64,000 nucleotides of DNA from Metopolophium dirhodum (lineage: Eukaryota > Arthropoda > Insecta > Hemiptera > Aphididae), in assembly GCF_019925205.1 (NCBI RefSeq), contig NC_083565.1:1717001-1781000 (forward strand), written 5' to 3'. A program made the translations under genes and the position numbers. The notes under the pieces were generated by a model. That model did not search any database. It saw only the letters and a list, made by a program, of their open reading frames with translations, and had not been told where the DNA came from. Shown here piece by piece: positions 34,423 through 49,400 of the stretch. Numbering within the stretch: position 1 is the stretch's first letter; each line of letters begins with the position of its first letter.

Positions 34423-37400
34423 TATGTGATACCTATAGGCTTTTGTTCTGTGTTAGATATATGTTTATAACAATCAATACCATTAATCAGTATGCAAGGT
34501 TGATATCCACCTTGGAAGTATGTGATGTTTTTTATCGGTATTTTTTATCAACAACTATTGAGCTATGGACAAAGACAATTAAAAAAAATATTCATCTTTG
34601 GACATTTGAGTAAATTTACTTTTGGAATCATTGTTAAAAAATTCATAGATGCTAATCAGTAGATTATCGCTAATCACAGTATCACAAGATACAAATAACT
34701 ATATGAAACTATAAAATTACAAAATAAAAAATATTATATTTATGAAAGCTATGAAAGTAAAGTTATAGTAAAGTAAACCAATTTTTTGCTAACTCAATTC
34801 CTTCGACGAAGTAATAAGAAAAAAAACACGTAAATTAATTTATTTTACGGCCCTATAAATCACCAAAATAAAAAATATATATAAGTATTTTCTTTTAGAA
34901 TTTTTAACAAGATGTTAAGCCTGTGGCCATAGTTCACTTGAAGAAAAATGTTATGTCAGTGTATGAAATTCAAATATTAATCAACATAATGTAGAATACC
35001 TACACCATTTATACATATTCGCTGATGTAAGATTACATGATTACATGTAGACATGCAGTACGTATCTACATAAAACATAAAATCGCAATTTATCAAAAAA
35101 ATGATTATTGAGGATTGAGGAGGACTAGGAACTAGAGAGGGTCTGACCGTTGGAATTGTATTTTATATTTAGGACACTATTCGACTTTGTAGGACACTAT
35201 TCGGTCTAGTAGGCATAGCTACTCTTGTATAATATGCCAATATTTTACAAATGTAGTACGAATAACATACTATATTATATACATTATACAATTTTATATA
35301 TAGTCCTACGATTGAGTATGACGTATAACACCTACCCACTGGCTATACTAATTAAACATTTTGTATAATATCTATTTAGTTACAGTAGTACCTACTGACC
35401 TTCGTTGGTGAAGTCTATACCGTAATCCATGGCAAAACTTAGTACAGCCATTACGAGACCCAATAACGTGAGAAACACCCAATCTTCGCTGAGCTTGGCG
35501 AACGAATGGCGCCATACAACTTCCAAAGTGGAACTGATTTTCCCGCCGTACTTGCTGAATTCTTCGTTAGCACCGCCGTGTATGACAGGCGCTGATATGT
35601 TCTGTTGCGTTCCTTTGACATAGTCGCCCAATTCTTTCGTGTAACGTCCATACATCTGTTCCATAATAATAAGAAAAAAAAAACACTATTGTTGAACGAT
35701 TAAACGTACCAAGTTAACGAGGACATTAAATTAAAATCTAATTCAAATCATAACCATCTATTGCTGTACGTTATTTGTGTAGTGTAAGTTATCGATGTTC
35801 ATTGGGCCAGGTGACTATACAAATGTGTTGCCGGACAGGGGGAACAATTATCATATGAAAACTCGGGACTTAAATTCGTGTCGTAAGATGTGAACAGAAA
35901 ACTGTTTTTATCAATTCTAGTATCAAGTAGGCAACGGCGAGTAGAATAGTAAAAACATATACATAGGTATGGAGTATGGACTGTGCACTTCTTATCGTTA
36001 TTTTATTGCAATATGTAATAGATAATAACTTTATGTTACCTACCTATTATAAAAGTGTTGTTTTATACTATGCATATTCAATTGCAATGTATTAAAAGCC
36101 GATAAGAAGTTAAAATAAAAAATAATATAATATTTGTTAAAATATATAAGTATGTAACAATTAGCATTTCAAAAAATAATAGAAATATTATTCAATTTCA
36201 GTTCAATTATAATCAACGTTTTGTTTAGATGTTTTTTTTTTATTATTATTTATTTTAACTAACTATAATAAGTAATAACTATTTATCGTTAATAGAAATA
36301 CCACTTACTGAATTTTCGTTATTAATTGACCATTTAAATGTATGGTTCATTGTTTGTATGTTTTTTTTATTTCAGTAAAATATTAAAAATTTAAATCACG
36401 TATAATAAAACAAATATCTATAATTGGAACGATGTATTTCCATGATAAAATATGTATCAAATAATTGAATGTTTCCATATGACCACATGTATGTAAATTT
36501 ATTGTATAAGAAGCACCTACCTACTTAAGGACATCAACTATCCATACTTAGCGGAGGTATACATAGTGTATCAATGTATCACGAACATATGGCTTTTATA
36601 AATATAATATATTTGCAATATTGTCAACGATTTGTGTTGTACTCTGTATAATTATTATATAAGCAAAATTAATCAATATTTAGTGATAATGTTAATCTGA
36701 AACTTGAAAAAACGTATTGAATACAACTAATTAAAAAATTAGTACAGAAATAAAATAATTACAGAATTTAAAAAAATACTACAGTAGGTACCTAGTAAAG
36801 CCAATGTTCATTGGAACATTGTGAGTTGAGTTATGAATATATGTGTATTCATTTTTTGAAATGCTACATCAAATTATTTATTTAGCGTGGTTTTAAATAA
36901 TATTCATTTTTAAATTGTAACTTTTGTGTATTTTAATAAAAAATGTTAATACATTACGATTTGTTACAAGTATTTTAATTACCAAACTTCTTTAAATTAT
37001 AATTATAATATTAAATTAATATTATTATTATTAATTAATCGTTTCCCAACTAAAAACTTTGAATTTCCAATAATGGGACATACAGTTTGTAGTATCTATA
37101 TTATCATATTGTTATACATCTATTTTTAGAAGTTTACTATATAAATAATAAATTAACTTTTGATTTATCAGTTATCTATCTACTCTTATAGTATGAGTGG
37201 TATGACGCGATGTTAGAAGGATAATTTGAGCTATATAGAGGTACTTATACATTTACACAAAACTAATGTCTAATTATATTATATTATTTGTCAATAATAT
37301 TATAATTAATCGTATATGATGTATTAATTATTGTATTAAGTTGGATTAACGTTTTTTTTCGGGACATTTATATCGATTTAAATTCGTTTGCATCAAAAAT

Positions 37401-40400
37401 CTCACATTTTTAATTCACAGACTAGATGTTTTATGAACTTAAATAATTTTTACCAAGTTTATCAAAAAGTTGGGAAGAAGTATTTTGTTTTAAATATTTA
37501 TTTTGGGTGGTAAGAATATCACTATATTCTTACCACCCAAAATAAAAAAAAATAATTTATGTTTAAGAAAAAAATATTGAATTATGATTACTGATTAGTA
37601 TACTTAGGTAGCTGACAGTTATTTCTTTTATATATTTTTATTTGAAAAAATTAAATCGATAATAAATAAAACATTTAACATTTTCAAATAGGTACCTATA
37701 ATATACATTTTTTAGTAATTATAAAATTGATTATAAAGTGTGTGGTTTTTGGATTCAACGTTAAATTCAAACGGTGCTAACTATATTCAGTATTCCAATT
37801 TCCAGTATTCATATATATTTCCGGCAGAGTTTAGGCGATTCATTTAAGTTAAGCTATACTGTTTTTTCATATACATTACTTAACAACATTTTTAAATTGG
37901 GTTTTCATATATTACCTACGTACCTATTAAACTTGTTAGGTACAGCATAACCAATTTAAATACAATTTATTTAGATACTTCACTATAAGTACATAATATT
38001 GTGATAATTTATTTATTGTACAGTATTTATCAGGCATTAAATTAATAAATGATAGTCACTAGTCAGTATCTATTGATCTTTATTTAAAAGTTAAAAAACT
38101 ATTAAAATATACACCACTAATACTTATATTTTTTTCTGAAAAACTTATACTAATATAATATGAAATATGAAAATAATTATTTTGATCGTACATAATAAAT
38201 AAATTATAATCAATTCAAATCAATGTTTATTTTATTAATTCGATTAATTCGTAATTATACTCTTATTGAATTTATAAATTAATATTTTTATTTGCCCGAG
38301 TTTATCGTACCTATACCAAACTTATACTTTATGAAATAAATAAAAACTAAGGTACTAAAACAATTATATAGTAATACCTAAGTAATGAATTTTACTTTTC
38401 GTGCGTACAATATTATTTTAGATCTAGCTGTTATAAAATAACATGTAGTATAATATATCAGACATCAGTATTCAGATATAAATACGGTTATCTAGTGTCT
38501 ACTACTAAATTAACTATAGTAACTTTGAATAATGAATCAGTTCGTAAAACAAGTTTAAACCATTTAGAACGAAGAGAACATGCACTACAAATTCGACCCA
38601 ACCTCATTCAAACATTCTACATTTTCATTTTCATTTTGTATTCAATAAGTTGTTATAAATGTTATGAATTGATTGACTTGCCATATAAGCATTTTCATAA
38701 CATACTACCTACGATCATGAAATCTATCGTTTACGATAATGTAAAAATCATAACACGTAGAAATTATTTCAAAACGCTAAACCAAATTAAAATGTAAAAT
38801 AATAATAATAAATAAATTGGGAAGTACCTACATGAGTTATCGATTCAGTTACCACCAATCCCACCCTCACAGTTTGAATTAAAAAAATAAGTTTAACATA
38901 GATTAAATAATGTTATACTGTGAAACATTTTATTTAAACTCAAATTATTTTATTGACACTTGACATACCTATATAAATTAATTTTAAATTGTCTGTATTA
39001 AAATAATACGCTTATCTATAATCCAACAATAAGTGCCTTATAATGCAATCAATAAAAGCAAGTAATAAGTACTAAAATAAAAAAGCCATATAACTAGTTT
39101 CTGTTGTATATAGTAGGTTTATTTTTAACAGTGGACACTCATTATCTCGAAAAGTATTATTTTTACATAATTTGTAGTCAATATAAATCAATATTTTTAA
39201 TAGTTTTTATCATTATGTTTTTAAATATTTTTTTCCTTTTTCAATTACAACATACATTTTTGATTTCATAGTCTGAAACGAAATACCTTTTAAGCCATTT
39301 CAATGTATAAAAATCGGGACCTTTTCCGTTAAATCACTACCACTATTTATTTTTTTGGTTTTTCAAAGTTGGAGTGATTACGCGTGTATCGGCACTCGTC
39401 GCTGCGCTCCTCGGCGCCGTCGCTCCGCTTCGCAAATCGAAAATATCCCCCGACTTGCTATGCAACACCACCTCAAGTTGGTCACAGGTTGACCACCGTA
39501 TATCCACTTTTAATAACTATACCTTCATTTTACAACGACTATTCAATTTAAATAGTGGTATATGTATAATACGTATATAATACGTATTAAGAGTGGATAT
39601 ACGACGGTTATCCTGTGACCAACTTGAGGTGGAGCTGTATAGCAAGTCTGGGGATATTTTCGATTTGCGGAGCGGAGCGACGAGTGCCGATACACGCGTA
39701 ATCACGGCAGCAACTTTGAACTTCCATAACTTTAATAATACCATTGAGAGTTCTTGGAGCAAAATAAAATCATGGAATAATAAACAGTGGGATACCTACC
39801 TACCAATTATTATTCACTACGGAAAAACAAAAAAAAAAAAAAACAGTGGTAGTGAATTAACGGAAAAGGTCCAAAATCGAATTTCAAACGAGTAGAATTA
39901 GTTATACGTAGGTATTTAAAGTTTTGATGAGCGGAGTAGTAGATCACTAATCAACCGTTTGTTAGGTACCTACCCCTGAGCCACTCCATTCTAACGATCA
40001 TAAATGTAATAACTTATAACTTATTACTTACTCGTTCGAAAATTGATTTTTATATATCAAATTTTGGTTTTGAAATCATTTTAAAATACGTAAAAAAATT
40101 TTCAAAAACGTACGTATTATTTTTGAGAAAATGAGTGTTTATTGTCATTCTGTATACTTATATACATTTTATATAGTACTAGCCCCCTTGTCTAGCCTCA
40201 GACCCCCAGTGTTAGCTAGTATTTTTTATAGTTAAAAATCATACACATTTTATATTAATGAATTTATTTACCCCTCAATAACATAATATAGGGGAAAAAG
40301 CCTCCCTAAAAAATATTTCAAGGGCCATATTCACCAGCATCGTATATTTAATAAATATTGTACATTTTTATATACACATATAAAGGAACAAATTTTATCA

Positions 40401-43400
40401 GTTGAATTTGTTTTTATTAATTTAAAACTATTTCTGCTCGTTATAATAGTTTAATTAATTCAATGTAGGTAATGAAATTGTAAGCATTTTTCGTATTACA
40501 TTAATGAACTGGGTTTTTTTTAATATTATATATCATTATAATAGCTAGTAGCTTTCTATATTGAAGATGTTTTATAGGAATGTTGTGGTCAGTGAAGGAT
40601 ACGAAAAGTCTATGCATTAAGTACCTATAATAATAGGTTTTATCTGACGCTGATTTCTTAGATTGTCATAATGCATAAAACACAGAGACGGTCTGAGTAT
40701 AAATAAACTGGGTCAAGGTGGAAAGAATACCGTAATATTATTATAAATATCATATGTTTATTGAAATGTTTATTTTGAATTGGCTAATAACTACGCAAAT
40801 AATAATAATGAATAAACTGCATTTTTTCATGTAGTGGTGGCTATATCTGAAAAATTACGGTGTATCGATTATCGAATAATTATTAAAATATTTTACCTAT
40901 CCCTAATGTTAGTATTTAGCCGTTGTTTTGACATGTTGTAAGATTATAATATATTTACAGTACGAGTATTGTGTATACAATAAATTGTACAAGTTGAAAT
41001 AAAAAACTTAATCTAAATTTTTATTTGCTCATTCAACATATTTATGTTGACGATTTTGTGTTTTTGCCCTACCCAGCATAGAGTATTATTATTAGCATCA
41101 GCCAAATTTTAAAGAGTATCACACAAGATACACATTAACCCTGTGGGATAGCCGCCACTGCTGGTGTCAAGTAATTATAAGTACCTATAGGTATAAGTTT
41201 TGATTTTATACTACATTTTGTTCATTCCGATAAAATTATATACAAAAAGGTGGATAAGTGGATGTCGCTCTGCTGTACAGTAGGTTAAAGTGGGTCACTG
41301 TAATTGATGGTGTTAAATTTGAATTCAATGATATAATATCATTGTATAAGAAAAACGATTCTGAGCGAAAACGGTCAGTCAGCTTATGATTTTACCAAGT
41401 ATATTTGATGATATTATTGTGAATAAAGTAATTTATATATAACCTATTTACGTGGAGCCTTGTTTTAAATTTTCAATCCTTAGCCATAAAAGTTAAACAT
41501 TTTATACATTTTTAACCACAAAATAATTAATAAATTATAAATTTGATAAATGTTGTCAAAATTTGAACTTTAAATGCTTATAAAAAAAAATTGTGCATAT
41601 GTATTTTTAATATTTTTCAACTGCTATTAGAACGATATATCAGGAGCCTTATATTAAATTTTCACGCTTTTTTACCCAACAAATAAAAATTTATTGATAT
41701 TTATAGAAAAAAAAACTAAAAAAATTGAAAACTGACAATGTCCGTAAACAGCTCAAAAAGAGTCAAAATATTTTCAACATTTTATGGTGTATAGAAAATG
41801 CTAATATAAACATTCAGTGAAATTTTCAAGTATCTACAGTCATTCGTTTTTTAATTAAAATAAAATAAGAAAATTGTTACATGAGAAATCGAGTAAATAT
41901 CAAATGTTGTAAAAATATAAATTTCAGACGCTCATAAAAATTTAATTTAAGTTTCTTCTAAAAATTTTTTTTTGATAAAGGTAGACAAACTTATGAGTAA
42001 TCTTATATTACATTTTCAAATCTTAGATTTAAAAAGAAAAATTTTTATGAATTCTCAAATCAAAATAATTATTTTCGTGATTTTTCCGTATTTTGTCAAA
42101 ATTTGAACTTTAAATGCTTATAAATAAAAACTGTGACTAAGGATTTTTCATTTTTTTCATTTGCCTTTGAAACAATAACCCAGGAGTCTTCTATTAAATT
42201 TTCAAGCTTTTTTACTCAACAGATAAAATTTTATTGATATTTATAGAAAAAAAAACTAAAAAAATTGAAAACTGACAATGGCCGTAAACAGCTCAAAATA
42301 TTTTGTAAATTTTATGGTGTATAGAAAATGCTAATATTAACATTCAGTCAAAATTTCATGTCTCTACGGTCATTTGTTTTAGAGTTACACCAAAAACCAA
42401 AATCGATTTTCTCGAAAACAGATTTTGCGTAAAAATTCCCGTTTTTCCTCAATTTTTCTTTTGTTTTTCACGTCGCTTGTGAAAACTACTGGGAAATTTT
42501 TACTTTTGACCCCACAAAGTACCAACTAGATTCACTTTCCTATCAGAAAAGTTACTATTGAAGAAAATCCAAGCACTTTTACTGTCCTAAAAGGTGATGA
42601 CAGACACAAAAATAAAAAAAATAAAAAAAAAACACACATCATTGTAAAATCAATACATTCATCGCTTCGCTCAGAATCTAAAATTACTTATAAAGTTATA
42701 AATAATTGCCGATGAATCATTTAATAATTTTTGTATTTTAATATGGATCAATGTCTTATTTGTTTTGCCTACTCATGTCTCAGTTTCATAGAAACAATCT
42801 TACTATACATATTAAGTACCTAAAAAGTACAAATATTCAGTAGTATGTACATAAGTCGAGTATCTTAAATAAAAAAACACATTTAACAAGTGTTGACATA
42901 TTCACAAAATAAATTCAATAAGTTAATAATATTATTTTGTATCATAATACATACTTTATATTTTTATAATTAATTTAACTGAAATAGGTACCCTTCCTAA
43001 GATGGTAAGATCTGAGTCTATATAAAAAAAAATTGTAATTTGGCATGTATTTATAAATTCACACAGTTGTTAAAAAATTGATTTATCTGTTTGTTATAAT
43101 TTTCTCAACATTTTTAAATCATTTACAATACTAGTTGTAAGTTGTAACTTGAATGTTTATTCATTATTAACTTACTGTAGTTTGAACAAAGTCCACGGGC
43201 GGTGGACTTGGATAAAATGAAGCTAATGCTTTTGTTTCTCGTTCCAAATCGTCGTCTTCGCCTAAAGCAGATTTTCGTCTCCTCATAGAGGGTGATGAAA
43301 TTTTCGCAGTTTTCCCTACAGTCATGTTTGAAGTCTATTTTTTATAATTATTTAGTTTTATTTTTACTTTTAGCTCACAAGAATTTTTTTTAAATTTTTG

Positions 43401-46400
43401 ATAACACTGGACATATATAGTTACGGACGACTGTGCGTGCGACTATTTGGCATGAATAAACTGTGCACAAAAAAGGGAGTATAAATTGAATAATCACCTT
43501 AAATTGGACTACACTGAGGCAATGATGAAACCTACGCCCGTTACTTTACAGGATAAGCTGTACGAAGGATATATAAAGTCGGGCATTAAAAGATATTAAA
43601 CGTCACAATCGTCTAGATAAATAAATGCTATGTAGTTGGTTACGCTCAGCTTACACGGAATACTATAACTAATAAAATATATACAATGTACCTACTATAT
43701 TACTACTCTGTTTCTTTAAACATCGTCACCATGTTTTATCTGCTTGGATAATAACGATTATAGGCAATAAAAAATTGATTCTGAGCCGGTATTTTATAGC
43801 GATCTTCGTTAAATCTTTAGTCAACATAATATGAATTAAACAACAGAACAATAAACTAATTAGCACACGTCATGTTACTTATTTTATATATATATATATA
43901 TTATATACTATATAGGTACCATTTTAGTATACATTTATACTGTGGTTATTGTTGATTAGTAAGTAAGTACTATAGTATTATCATTTAATATTTTAAAATA
44001 TATGCAATTGACTAATGCTATGTTCATGACGTAATATATTTTAACTATATTTTTATTTTTGCATTATAATAATAAGGTCAATTTATATTTTGCTTTTTAT
44101 ATCTAGATTGTATTGTATTCATACAAAAGAAATAGTCCATAATCTTACGTATGAACTAAGTTAAATTGTCAAGAACACGATATCTCTTTGAATTATAATA
44201 TTAAAACCAATGCAGTAAATAACGATAGTTAACTATTAAATATTTAGAATTAAAAAATAATAATTGTACATACAATTATGAACAATTTTACTAAACCTAC
44301 TCTAGTTAAAAAAAAGTGGGTGACGCTCTGATGTACAGTAGGTTACAAATGGGTCACTGTAATAATGGATGTTGTTTAATTTGAATTCAATGATATAATA
44401 TCATTGTATACGAAAAACGTTTTTCGTACGACTCCGAGCGGAGACTGTTTGTCAGCCTAGGATATTAAATATTTGTTTATTATATTTATATTGTTTTAAT
44501 ACGGTAGCAAGTAAGTTAAATTAATATTATTTGTATATTATCATATTTGTACATAATAATATACTTAAGAAGTTTCAAGTACCCATTAGTAATATTTTTA
44601 AAATACGACACAAAACTAAAATCGTTCTTCTTTGCTTAAATATTTAATTTCTTCCAAACTTTAACATCGTGTAACCCTTAAAAAAACCGAGTTTATATTA
44701 TAATAGTTTTTAGATTTTTTGGTTACAGTATGAACTACTTACGCGGAACCTTGTTTTTGTTTGTAATCCTTAGATATAAAATTGAGCATTTTAAAAATGT
44801 TTACCTCAAAAATAATTTGTAAATTTTCAATTTGATAAAGTTTTCAAAATCTAAACTTTAAATGCTTGTAAAAAAAATCTTGCTTATTTATTTTTAATAT
44901 TTTTAAACTGATATTTTAACGATATGTGAGGAGCCTCGTATTATATTTCAAAGCTATTTGACTCAACATAAAATTTTATTGGCATTTATAGAAAAAAAAA
45001 ACTAAAAAAATGAAAATTGAAAATGTTTGCAAATAGCTCAAAGCGAGTCAAAATATTTTCAAAATTGTACAGTATATAGAAAATGCTAATACAAACATTC
45101 AGAAGAAATTGCATGTATATCTACGGAAATTAATTTTAGAGTTACACCAAAAACCATAATCGATTTGTCAAAAACCTATATTTTGTAAAAACTCCTGTTT
45201 TTTCTTAATTTTTTTTTATTTTCCCGTTGTTTTTGTAAACTAATGTGCATTTCAGGGAGTTTTAAGGGAATTTTGACCTCCTGAAATCACCAACTAGATT
45301 CACTTTCTCATAGGGAAAGTTACTGATGTTGAAAATCGAATTATTATTTTTATTACTTATAATCGTGTGCAACACAAACACAAAAAGTGAATAGAAAAAC
45401 ACATAATTGTAAAATCAATACATTGCTCCGCTCAGAATCTAAAAGGTTCGAGACTATAGTTAGTTGTTAAAAATAGGGATAGAAATTTATCATAGTGACG
45501 TTATAGAATCTAGTTATAGGTTAGGTAATTATCAAGTTTAAGCAAATTTCAGGTATACTTAAATTTAAAGTTCACGTGGATATGATTACATCATACCTAG
45601 TAGGTACCTACTGTATAGAGTATACAAAATAGTTAATAGTATTAACTTGTTATTTGGAACTATTTTATTATATATAAACATTTTATTTGATAGTGTTTTA
45701 AGTACATCTTATAATTATGTGCAGATTATCAATTTATGATTACAATATAACTTAAGCATACGACAATAATACAATTTGTATTTTTAATTAGTTATGCCAG
45801 CGGTTGTCAACTTTTATAGTAATTTTTACTAAAAATAATTATGTAATTTAAAATAAACATAAATAAAAGTAAAATATTTAAGGGAAATAACAGATATTTA
45901 GTAAAAGGTTAATACTTACAATTCTATTATAATTTTGCAAACGGATTTAATTACACGACAATTAATGAATTATTTGCATGTAAAAAATTTGTTTTAAAAA
46001 TCATATATTATTATTATATTATATTTATAACGTAAAGTTAATAATAGATAAACTAACTATTAATATATAAATATTATTAATATTAATTATTAAATAATAA
46101 CTAAACCAATATAAGTTAATTTAGATTAATAAATAATGCAATTTATTGCAAAGTTATTTTGTGGAGTTAATTTTTAAATTATTAATTCTATACACGAAAA
46201 GTATAATATGTAAATTGAGCATAATTGAAAAATCATTTATTACAGTTTACATTTACATAATCATATATTAAAATGAATGTCGTAAACAACTGAGCGGTAA
46301 ACTATATTATTATAATTTTAACAAAATAAATGACCGGACACATTATACCACATGAACGTCAATGTGTATGCGTTCATGTGAAGTGAGGCGCATTAATTAT

Positions 46401-49400
46401 AAAATGATGTATTTTATTTTTTAAAGTTGTTGAATTTTGTGATTCTATATATTTATTATTTGTTCGTGATATTTACAAAATTGTTATCCCCCTTTAATAT
46501 AATAGGTAATTTGGTTTTAAATTAATTCACCAAAGTTTGTACTTTTGTTTATAATAGTAACGATTAATAGTTTCAATAGTTAGATAAATAGTTTAAACTT
46601 TAAAGTTTAGTCAATGGTGTGGTATAATAACTGTAGGGAAATAATTTTTTTTAATTTACACATAGTTTTAAACTTTAATCGTTTACTTAACAATAATTTG
46701 TATAAATCCAGGTCAATCAAAGTTCTATTTGTATTATGATATATTGTTATTATTTTGAATAAATTAAAGTAATTTAAAAATTAACAGCTAATTTCATAAA
46801 AGCGTAATGATTAATGACGAACACACAGTGTTGGTAATAATATTGATTTTCTACATTTACGTATACAAATAAATATGTTGTATATTAAGAATACAATAAA
46901 TTTTTTTCAATATTAAGTTTATAGAATAATCCATTAATACACTCAATTAATTACCTATTTATAAATTGTATTGTTAAAAAAATGTGTGACTAATACTAAT
47001 TATCACTTACGTATTTAAGTAGCATAATATTATGTGCACCAAGACCAAATCACATAGTATTATCACGTAGTATTATAAATGTAAATTATTTTGTGTTTTT
47101 ATGATAATCTAATAAATATTTTATAACACTTACTTTGTTAGTTTCAATAATTTTGATACAAAATATAAAATGTTATCTATTTGAATTTAAAAACAACTTA
47201 GTTATCAACTATCATTTTATATAACTTTTATTTTTATTTACTAATCTGAAACACTGGAGTCTAAATATTGAAAAAAAAAACTCTGATTAATTGAACCAAT
47301 AGTGGAGGGGCTTATATATTTGAATAAACTTATGTTTTCCTCCATATTATAATGATTACTGTAATAACTTTACAAACCGATAATCGTGCTAATACGTTTA
47401 TAATTATAAATGTAAGCAACATTATTCTGACGATTGTTTTTTGGTCTTTTGCTTTATATAATTCAGATCACACAAACATTATAAAAACTCAAGGTCGACT
47501 ATCATTTTTAATTATATATATATGACTAATAACATGTTTATATAGGTACGTTAAGACTTGTAACTATAAATCATTTATCATGCGATTGTATCAGATAAAT
47601 CTATAGATATTTCTATGATGACACTTGGTGTTGGTACAATTTTTGATTCGTTTAATTTGATGTTATGTAATTTTTGTTGATACTTGAAAATCAGTGCTCA
47701 CTGCTCACATAGTTTAAACAAATAATGATATAATAAAAATAATACCCTACTTTAAATACAACTTTTTCTTAATTTGAATGAAAATATTTAAATAATACAA
47801 GTATATACTTATTAGTGATGGATTTGGTTTTTATTCAAAATATATCAATTTAGTTAATTTTAGATATTATTAGGTTGGCAGTGAAAACAATATTTAATTG
47901 TTTAGAACTTTATGTATTTATGCATGACATAAAAAAACTTCTTTGGGTTGGTAACGGGAAATTGTATTCATTTCATACTATGAAATAAACTATAATTCAG
48001 TTTTAAAAATAAATAAATATTGTCTAGAACAAAGATATTATTATAATTGTTGTTCAGAAACCAATCAAGAAAAATAAACAATTTTTGGAACAAGTTTTAC
48101 CGAACCTGCAAATATCAAGACTACTCTTTAGGCTTGTCTTCTCGATTTGTAAGGTAGAGCGCGTATGTAAATTTAATAAGTAGGTACCTATATATTACAT
48201 GTATGTAATTAATCATTTAAAATTAAAAATACGGAGCCTGCAGTAATACTTAATAAATAAATATATAATTATATGAGTTTCATTAAACTGCAAATCGTTA
48301 AGTTACGTGGGATTGTAATCTGCAGTGTGAACTAAAAATAGGTACCTACCTACTACCTACAAAAATTTATAGGGGACGGAGTGGCCGAGCGGACCAAGGC
48401 GTCGGTTGTGACGCACACAGGCGCTGGTTCAAACCTCGGTTCACGGGCGGCATTTTTCTTCGGCCAAGTCACGGTGTCCGGAGAACAAGAGCCGCCATCC
48501 CCCACCCGGGCATGGCAGATACCTACGGGTGCCCACTTGAAAATCTGCCAAAACTACACACACGTGTCTACCAACCAACAGTATCTTCCCCTACAAACAA
48601 ACAAACAGCTAATGGCCATAGTTGCCGGGCTCAATGATCAATAAAAAAAATATATATATATATATAGCAGACAAAATACATAATAATAACATTTAAAAAT
48701 GTTTTTATTTAAATCACATACAATTTAAATTATACTACGTACTGTACTATTTAAATGTATTAATATAAACTGTATGTTATTTAAATAAAAGTAATTTTAA
48801 ATGTTTTGATTATTTTTTTATAATTATTATTAAAGTGATCTACAGTTGGACATTATTTACTGGGTTTAGACTAGGATACGCGATTATGAATAAATAAAAT
48901 AATTTAATCTGTGAAAAATCCCTCAAGCAAAGAGTCACTAGTGGAACTCATACCTACTCAACTACATTAAGTAATTGACTGCTTAATGTAAATTACTATA
49001 AAGGTCGCCATGTTTAGTTATAACAAGAAATGTTGTCGTACATCAATAATGTTCGGTCATTAACCGCGGGTACCAACAATACTATGGATAAAAAAAATAC
49101 TACACTATATCCGGTTTACCTATTATTCGTATGAAACGTATTATATACCTATGAATTAAAATTCAAATAGCCAGTGCCCAGTCATCATTTTATATTATTG
49201 TATGCATATAAAACAAAAAAGATTACATGCAATTGTTTTGTCATGTGCAAAATATCCAGTTCGTTATATTTTGTTGACCAAAGGCTGAGAATATCTTGTT
49301 CTTAAAATGTTTTGGACTACCCACGACAATTCAATTTGTTCAGTTTATTTTAACGAAGTTAAACATGATATAAGAATTTGTAAATCACTGATATCATAAT

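Larger units (their letters stand above)
32977..35399. other. ClC intron between exons 2 and 3
   Basis: AT-rich intron with a 5'-truncated SINE (33937-34093, minus), a TAT microsatellite (34391-34425), and a short direct repeat TAGGACACTATTCG at about 35170 and 35190. No coding signal. Confidence 0.7.
35656..43175. other. ClC intron upstream of exon 2
   Basis: 7.5 kb between exon 2 and the proximal first exon. It holds a perfect 23-bp hairpin (37497-37546), a foldback element (39310-39880), further inverted words at about 39870-40055, and the longest copy of the dispersed repeat (41249-42683). No coding region is supported; the 100-residue frame at 38495-38797 has no recognisable features. 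Confidence 0.65.

Noticed and set aside
34374..34613. Frame with a poly-tyrosine run
   Set aside because: Created by a TAT microsatellite.
35429..35651. Frames overlapping ClC exon 2 on both strands
   Set aside because: Shadows of the real exon, which carries the MYGRYT motif in another frame.
38495..38797. 100-residue frame in the ClC intron
   Set aside because: AT-rich codon use like the background, no motif and no splice context.
39374..39762. Mirror-image frames with a shared SALVA/LRKSKISPDLL peptide
   Set aside because: Produced by the two arms of a foldback element, not by a gene.
45797..45815. hAT-like end CAGCGGTTGTCAAC
   Set aside because: No complementary second end nearby.
48372..48450. 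A functional tRNA gene
   Set aside because: A and B boxes are present, but the cloverleaf does not close properly and the sequence continues into a repeat body found elsewhere without the head.
48381..48644. 87-residue frame
   Set aside because: It is the tRNA-like head and body of a SINE read as protein.
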